Positions 6,508 to 10,331 of a DNA stretch of 10,331 nucleotides are shown piece after piece. How positions within the stretch are numbered: the stretch's first letter is position 1; each line of letters opens with the position of its first letter. Made by a program: the position numbers and the translations under genes. The notes under the pieces are model-generated. The model worked only from the letters and a program-made list of their open reading frames with translations. It was not told the origin of the DNA and did no database searches. The stretch is from DASROJ01 sp035646975 (GTDB taxonomy: Bacteria > Acidobacteriota > Polarisedimenticolia > JACPZX01 > DASXTC01), in assembly GCA_035646975.1 (NCBI GenBank), contig DASROJ010000240.1:1-10331 (forward strand). The letters run 5' to 3'.

Positions 6508-6716
6508 GATACCTCATCGTCATCGAGAAGACCAAGACAGGCTACTCTGCATATTCACCGGATCTTCCTGGTTGTGTCGCTACGGGCCGCACGCGTCCAA
6601 GCGTCGAGAAGACCATGCGCGAGGCCATAGAGTTTCATCTCGAGGGCCTTCGCCAAGAGGGGCACCGAGTGCCCTCCCCCCATGCCTATTCAACCTACGT
6701 CGACATCCCAGCCTGA
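6504..6716 (+). CDS. hicB: HicB family antitoxin, short form
   Basis: This 70-residue partner of HicA neutralises the toxin by direct binding. It shows the HicB partial RNase-H-like fold: MRYLIVIEKTKTGYSAYSPDLPGCVATG, then the helix VEKTMREAIEFHLEGLRQEG. The LPGC motif is characteristic of the family. It ends soon after that fold, without the C-terminal helix-turn-helix or ribbon-helix-helix DNA-binding domain found in longer HicB proteins. Short forms of this kind are common; autoregulation by direct operator binding is therefore not expected from this protein alone. The start ATG overlaps the hicA stop by four bases (ATGA). The stop lies 33 bases from the end of the convergent aminopeptidase gene. 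Confidence 0.92.
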   Translation: MRYLIVIEKTKTGYSAYSPDLPGCVATGRTRPSVEKTMREAIEFHLEGLRQEGHRVPSPHAYSTYVDIPA

Positions 6717-6749
6717 CAACACACTGCATCCGCGCGGGTGAGCAGGGCG

Positions 6750-8768
6750 CTACCCCGGCGGGGCGGCGGCCGGCTTCCAGCCCACCACGTCGTCGAGTAT
6801 CCGCCGCGCGCTGGCCTGGTACATCGGGCGCGCCTTGCGATAGATCTCCATCGCGCGCACCTTGCCCGCCTCGCTCTTCACCATCTCCTTGTACAGTGGC
6901 GTGAGGTACTTGCGCCGACCCTGCGAGGTGAGGAACTGCTCGAGCCTCCGGGACGCCGGCTGATAGTCGTGGCGCACGGCGAGCAGCAGCCAGGCTTCGA
7001 GGATCTCCGCGTTACCGGTGGCGGTAATCCTGAATGCCGCGTCGAGGTCTTTCATCCGGGCCGGTGTGAGGCTGTCGGGCATCGAGTTGAGGAACCGGCG
7101 CCATTGATGGTAGACCCACCCCTGGGTCGACAGGTCCTTCGCCGCCACCTCGCCGGCTCCGAACCGCCGCGCCGCATCATCCGCGAGCGCCAACGCCTCG
7201 GAGTGGAACACCGGCGCGTCGGCCGGCAGCCCCGGCTGATCGATCCAGGCAAACACATCGGGGCGTGTTCGGCCGGCCACCGGCTGGTTGGCGCCAAGCA
7301 GCCGTTCCTCGAGAAACGCCGTGAAGACATCCGTCGTCACGCTTTGAAACGCGTGCTCGTCGAACCATGACCTGAGAAACGTGTCGAAGACATCGCGCCC
7401 GTAACTGTCCTCGAGCAGACGCAGCAGCAAGGCTCCCTTGTTGTACGGGATGTCGGTGAAGCCATCGTCGGGGTCGCGCCCGGTCAGATCGATGCGCAGC
7501 TTCTGATCGGCCGGCTTGTCGGCGAGGTTTTTCAGCTCGACATCGAGATCCTGCCGGCCCAGCATCCACTCCATCTCGGCCCGATCGCGGCCGTAGACCT
7601 CTTCCATGATGCGCCGCTCGAAGTAGGTGGTGAATCCCTCGTTGAGCCAGAAGTCGGACCAGGTGGCGTTGGTGACGAGGTTGCCCGACCACGAATGCGC
7701 CATCTCGTGCGCCACCACCGCGACGAGCGACCGATCCCCGGCCAGCACCGTGGGAGTGGCGAAGGTCAGCATCGGGTTTTCCATCCCGCCGTACGGAAAC
7801 GACGGCGGCAGCACCAGGATGTCGTAGCGGTTCCAGCGATAGGGCCCGTACGTCCTCTCGGCGGCTTGCAGCATCTTCTCCATGTCGGCGAACTCGTCGA
7901 CCGCGCGGCCCAGAATCGACGGCTCGGTCCAGACGCCGCTGCGCGGGCCGTCCGCGCCGAAGACGAGATCCCCCGCGGCAAACGCGATCAGGTAGGGAGC
8001 GATCGGGTGCGTCATCGCGAAGGCGAACTCCTGCGGGCTGCCGCCTCTGGACTCGGCCGCCATCACCGCGCGCAGCGGTTCAGCCACGCGAAGCCGCGCC
8101 TCGTACGTGACGCGCACCGCCGGGCTGTCCTGGCAGGGGATGAACGAGCGGGCGAGGTTCGGCTCGGCCTGGCTGTAGACGAATGGATGCTTTCCACCGG
8201 CGGTCTGCGCGGGGGCGAGCCACTGCAGACCGGCCGCCTCGGGGCTGGTGCGATAGTCGATGCGCACCAGGTCGGCCCCCTCGGGCAGATCGACGATCAT
8301 CTCGTTGCCGAGCACCGGGTCCTTCCTGCCCCACCGCCACGCCGCGTCGGCGAATCGCGGCAGGGCGGGTTGTGCAGTGGCGGAGCGGGCCGCCTTCACG
8401 GCGCGGATGTCGAGATCACGCGTATCGAGGTGCAGCGCGTGGGCGCCTTTCACCATCAGGGTGACGCTGCCGTCGATCACCCGCTCGTCGAAGTCGATGC
8501 GCCAGTCGAGGTTCATGTGGGTGACGCGGGCTTCGTCGGGACGCGCGAAGGAGTGGATGTCGTTGCCTCTGGGCTGGGCCGCCCGACGGGCACCGTCGCC
8601 GGCCGGCCCGGGCGCGGCGCTGTCCGCTGGCGCGGCGTTATTCGAAGGCGCGCCGCCACCGGCCGAGCCGCCGCCGTCTCCGGTCCCCCCGCAGCCCGCC
8701 GACATCGCCAGGGACGCCAGCAGGCATGACGCCGACAGGCCGGGCACGACCGCTCTGGACCATCTCAT
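6750..8768 (-). CDS. M1 family aminopeptidase, leukotriene A4 hydrolase-like, predicted lipoprotein
   Basis: This 672-residue zinc metallopeptidase is predicted to remove N-terminal residues from peptides outside the cytoplasm. A signal peptide ends in a lipobox-like SAGC with Cys26, followed by a Gly/Ala/Pro-rich linker to about residue 70. The substrate-anchoring PYGGMENP is at 325-332. The zinc site HEMAH gives His354, Glu355 and His358, and Glu377 in NEGF is the third ligand. PYNKG (Tyr442) corresponds to the LTA4H catalytic tyrosine, and QGRRKYLTPLYK (Arg618, Lys620) to its carboxylate-binding pair in the C-terminal helical domain. SQAEPNLARSFIPCQDSP near 199-216 also matches that subfamily. 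A strong GGAGGT (8776-8781, read on the minus strand) sits seven bases before the ATG. Epoxide hydrolase activity is not implied; bacterial members are mainly aminopeptidases. The gene stands alone, divergent from the aldo/keto reductase. Confidence 0.93.
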   Translation of the reverse strand: MRWSRAVVPGLSASCLLASLAMSAGCGGTGDGGGSAGGGAPSNNAAPADSAAPGPAGDGARRAAQPRGNDIHSFARPDEARVTHMNLDWRIDFDERVIDGSVTLMVKGAHALHLDTRDLDIRAVKAARSATAQPALPRFADAAWRWGRKDPVLGNEMIVDLPEGADLVRIDYRTSPEAAGLQWLAPAQTAGGKHPFVYSQAEPNLARSFIPCQDSPAVRVTYEARLRVAEPLRAVMAAESRGGSPQEFAFAMTHPIAPYLIAFAAGDLVFGADGPRSGVWTEPSILGRAVDEFADMEKMLQAAERTYGPYRWNRYDILVLPPSFPYGGMENPMLTFATPTVLAGDRSLVAVVAHEMAHSWSGNLVTNATWSDFWLNEGFTTYFERRIMEEVYGRDRAEMEWMLGRQDLDVELKNLADKPADQKLRIDLTGRDPDDGFTDIPYNKGALLLRLLEDSYGRDVFDTFLRSWFDEHAFQSVTTDVFTAFLEERLLGANQPVAGRTRPDVFAWIDQPGLPADAPVFHSEALALADDAARRFGAGEVAAKDLSTQGWVYHQWRRFLNSMPDSLTPARMKDLDAAFRITATGNAEILEAWLLLAVRHDYQPASRRLEQFLTSQGRRKYLTPLYKEMVKSEAGKVRAMEIYRKARPMYQASARRILDDVVGWKPAAAPPG

Positions 8769-8794
8769 CCGACGTACCTCCGGCTTCTCGATCT

Positions 8795-8823
8795 TGCCGG
8801 CATCTTGTGGCAGGATGCCGGCA
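8795..8823. repeat. Perfect 10-bp inverted repeat between two divergent genes, candidate operator
   Basis: TGCCGGCATC at 8795-8804 and its exact reverse complement GATGCCGGCA at 8814-8823 are separated by nine bases. Each arm also contains the self-palindromic octamer TGCCGGCA, and the octamer centres are 21 bases apart, about two helical turns. It lies in the 88-base gap between the aminopeptidase and aldo/keto reductase starts, so it could bind a dimeric or tetrameric regulator of both. As RNA it could also form a hairpin in the 5' leader. No T-run follows, so it is not a typical terminator. Confidence 0.7.
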
Positions 8824-8845
8824 GCCCCGACATTCTACATGGTTT

Positions 8846-8852
8846 GAGGAGG
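8846..8852 (+). promoter_or_regulatory. Strong ribosome binding site of the aldo/keto reductase
   Basis: GAGGAGG ends four bases before the ATG at 8857 and fixes that start. Confidence 0.75.
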
Positions 8853-8856
8853 CACC

Positions 8857-9864
8857 ATGAAACGCACCCGCTTCGGACGAACCGGCCTGGAGGTCTCCCG
8901 CCTCTGCCTGGGATGCATGAGCTACGGCGACCCGGCCTGGCGACCCTGGATTCTCGATGAAGAGAAGGCCCGCCCGCACTTCCGCGCCGCGTTCGACATC
9001 GGCATCAACTTCTTCGACACCGCCGACATGTACTCGCACGGCCGCAGCGAAGAAGTCACCGGCAGGATTCTTACCCAGATGGCCGCGCGCGAAGACTACG
9101 TTCTCGCCACCAAGGTGTTCTTTCCGGTGACGAAGGGGCCGAACCGATCGGGGCTGTCGCGCAAGCACATCATGGCGGCGTGCGACGACTCGCTGCGCCG
9201 CCTCGGGGTGGATTACATCGACCTGTATCAGATCCACCGGTACGACCCGAAGACACCCATCGAAGAGACGCTCGACGCGCTGGACTCGCTGGTGACCGCC
9301 GGCAAGGTGCGCTACCTCGGCGCGAGCAGCATGGCCGCCTGGCAGCTCGCCCAGGCCCTCTACACCGCCGACCGAAACGGGTGGCGCCGGTTCTCGTCGA
9401 TGCAGGACCACGTCAACCTCGTCTACCGGGAAGAAGAACGCGAGATGATCCCGTTGTGCCTGGACCAGGGTCTCGCCGTGATGCCCTGGAGCCCGCTGGC
9501 CAGAGGGTTTCTGTCGGGCTCACGCACCCGGGCAAACCAGCGCACCACCTCGCGCGCGCAGAACGACGAGTTCGCCGACAAGATGTATTTCCAGGAAGAC
9601 GACTTCCGCGTGCTCGACGCGCTGCTCGAAGTGAGCGCGGCGCGCGGTGCGAAGCCGGCGCAAGTGGCGCTGGCCTGGCTGCTCTCCGTGCCCGGCGTCA
9701 CCGCCCCGATTCTCGGCGCCACCCGGATCGACCACATCACCGACGCAGCCGCCGCGGTGGAGATGACGTTGACGCCCGAGGAGATCGCGAAGCTCGAGGC
9801 CCCCTACAAGCCGCATCCGATCCTCGGACACGACCAGCCGACGCCGAGGGGCGCGAGGGGCTGA
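8857..9864 (+). CDS. yajO: Aldo/keto reductase, YajO-like
   Basis: This is a cytoplasmic NADPH-dependent oxidoreductase with the (beta/alpha)8 aldo/keto reductase fold, acting on aldehydes or sugar-derived carbonyls. The 335-residue protein carries the complete catalytic tetrad: Asp54 and Tyr59 in NFFDTADMYS, Lys86 in VLATKVF, and His127 in YQIHRYD. Several stretches closely recall E. coli YajO, including RLCLGCM, the SMQDHVNLVYREEEREMIPL segment and the C-terminal PYKPHPILG. Late motifs (PWSPLARGFLSG, and QVALAWLLSVPGVTAPILGA for cofactor binding) are intact. YajO has been linked to 1-deoxyxylulose 5-phosphate/thiamine metabolism in E. coli, but true substrates of such reductases are usually broad, so the symbol indicates similarity only. 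A strong ribosome site fixes the start. It is divergent from the aminopeptidase and convergent with the hydrolase, with 22 bases between stops. Confidence 0.9.
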   Translation: MKRTRFGRTGLEVSRLCLGCMSYGDPAWRPWILDEEKARPHFRAAFDIGINFFDTADMYSHGRSEEVTGRILTQMAAREDYVLATKVFFPVTKGPNRSGLSRKHIMAACDDSLRRLGVDYIDLYQIHRYDPKTPIEETLDALDSLVTAGKVRYLGASSMAAWQLAQALYTADRNGWRRFSSMQDHVNLVYREEEREMIPLCLDQGLAVMPWSPLARGFLSGSRTRANQRTTSRAQNDEFADKMYFQEDDFRVLDALLEVSAARGAKPAQVALAWLLSVPGVTAPILGATRIDHITDAAAAVEMTLTPEEIAKLEAPYKPHPILGHDQPTPRGARG

Positions 9865-9886
9865 ACCCTCAGGTTTCGGGTGGAGA

Positions 9887-10331
9887 CTAAGGGCGGGGTG
9901 CCGCCGTAACCGCGGTCTTCGGCGGGAACGACTCGATCCAGCCCAGCACGTTGTCGAGCTCGCGGAACATCGCGTCACGCGCTCCGCCGAACCCGTGGCT
10001 CTTCGCTTCGACCTCGCGGAAGCGCCTGCCTGCGGTGTCCGGCCCGAACAGAACGCGCGCCTCCGCCGCCGGCAGATACCGATCGTGTGTCGATTGAATG
10101 ACCGCGATGGGGATGTCGTAGGCCCCCTTGAGCCGCGCGTAGGTCAGTATCTGCCCGCTCTGCATCGTGCTCGACCCCGGGCTTGCCGCCCGCTTTCGGG
10201 AGATGCGCCGGTTACGGACGAAGTCTGTTTCGCGGGTGAGCGAAAGGGCCACAGCGCCAGCCGGCCTTGGCTGCAGCGCCTCCTGCGCCGCCGCGACCAC
10301 CATGAAGCCTGCCCCGCGGGAAAACCCGACC
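9887..10331 (-). CDS. Alpha/beta hydrolase, C-terminal part, 5' end beyond the window
   Basis: The frame is open to the window edge, with 147 residues visible. The ATG at 10303 is internal, because the bases upstream of it encode VGFSRGAGF, which contains a GxSxG nucleophile elbow (GFSRG, serine codon at 10319-10321). The catalytic acid is probably Asp in STHDRYLPAAEAR (visible residue 83), and the histidine is in KSHGFGG (residue 112), giving Ser-Asp-His in canonical order. The core strand IPIAVIQSTHD and the final helix ELDNVLGWIESF fit the fold. The stretch after the elbow, TRETDFVRNRR, is rich in charged residues. The family could be VirJ/AcvB-like or a general esterase/dienelactone-hydrolase type; I cannot decide without the N-terminus, and any signal peptide would lie outside the window. 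It is convergent with the aldo/keto reductase. Confidence 0.78.
   Translation of the reverse strand, partial: VGFSRGAGFMVVAAAQEALQPRPAGAVALSLTRETDFVRNRRISRKRAASPGSSTMQSGQILTYARLKGAYDIPIAVIQSTHDRYLPAAEARVLFGPDTAGRRFREVEAKSHGFGGARDAMFRELDNVLGWIESFPPKTAVTAAPRP

Noticed and set aside
7695..8729. 344-codon plus-strand frame
   Set aside because: It is the antisense shadow of the aminopeptidase gene, whose zinc site and family motifs are clear on the minus strand.

Overview
The window is high-GC bacterial DNA with eleven recognisable genes, most of them packed into short operons. No rRNA, tRNA, CRISPR array or insertion sequence is visible. The organism cannot be fixed from sequence alone. High GC, an outer-membrane-type lipoprotein aminopeptidase, a zinc-finger anti-sigma factor and an ECF promoter of the GAACC/CGTC type fit a Gram-negative such as an Acidobacteriota, Gemmatimonadota or deltaproteobacterial lineage. 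This is inference and of low confidence.

Layout. Positions 1-3121 hold a plus-strand run of three tightly spaced genes: the end-truncated chromate transporter chrA, the dipeptidase pepE, and an ornithine cyclodeaminase/mu-crystallin family oxidoreductase. Positions 3141-6008 hold a compact four-gene plus-strand unit behind its own ECF-type promoter: an ECF sigma factor, a membrane anti-sigma factor with two tandem HxxxCxxC zinc-binding modules, a small membrane protein with a LiaF-like (DUF5668-type) C-terminal half and an RGD pentapeptide repeat, and a CPBP intramembrane metalloprotease. The coding junctions overlap or abut, so the four products are probably made together.

Positions 6009-6716 have lower base composition (about 56% GC by hand count over 6121-6660, against 65-75% in two samples just upstream). 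They hold a hicA-hicB toxin-antitoxin pair, preceded by an open but unrecognised frame. This looks like a small acquired island. Positions 6750-8768 (minus strand) encode a lipoprotein M1 aminopeptidase of the leukotriene A4 hydrolase type. It is divergent from a YajO-like aldo/keto reductase (8857-9864), and a perfect 10-bp inverted repeat lies between the two starts. The window closes with the C-terminal part of a minus-strand alpha/beta hydrolase that runs off the edge just after its nucleophile elbow.

The most interesting unit is the sigma/anti-sigma/LiaF-like/CPBP operon. It looks like a self-contained envelope-stress circuit in which the operon's own intramembrane protease could be the one that releases the sigma factor. 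That link is inferred from gene order, not shown by the sequence.
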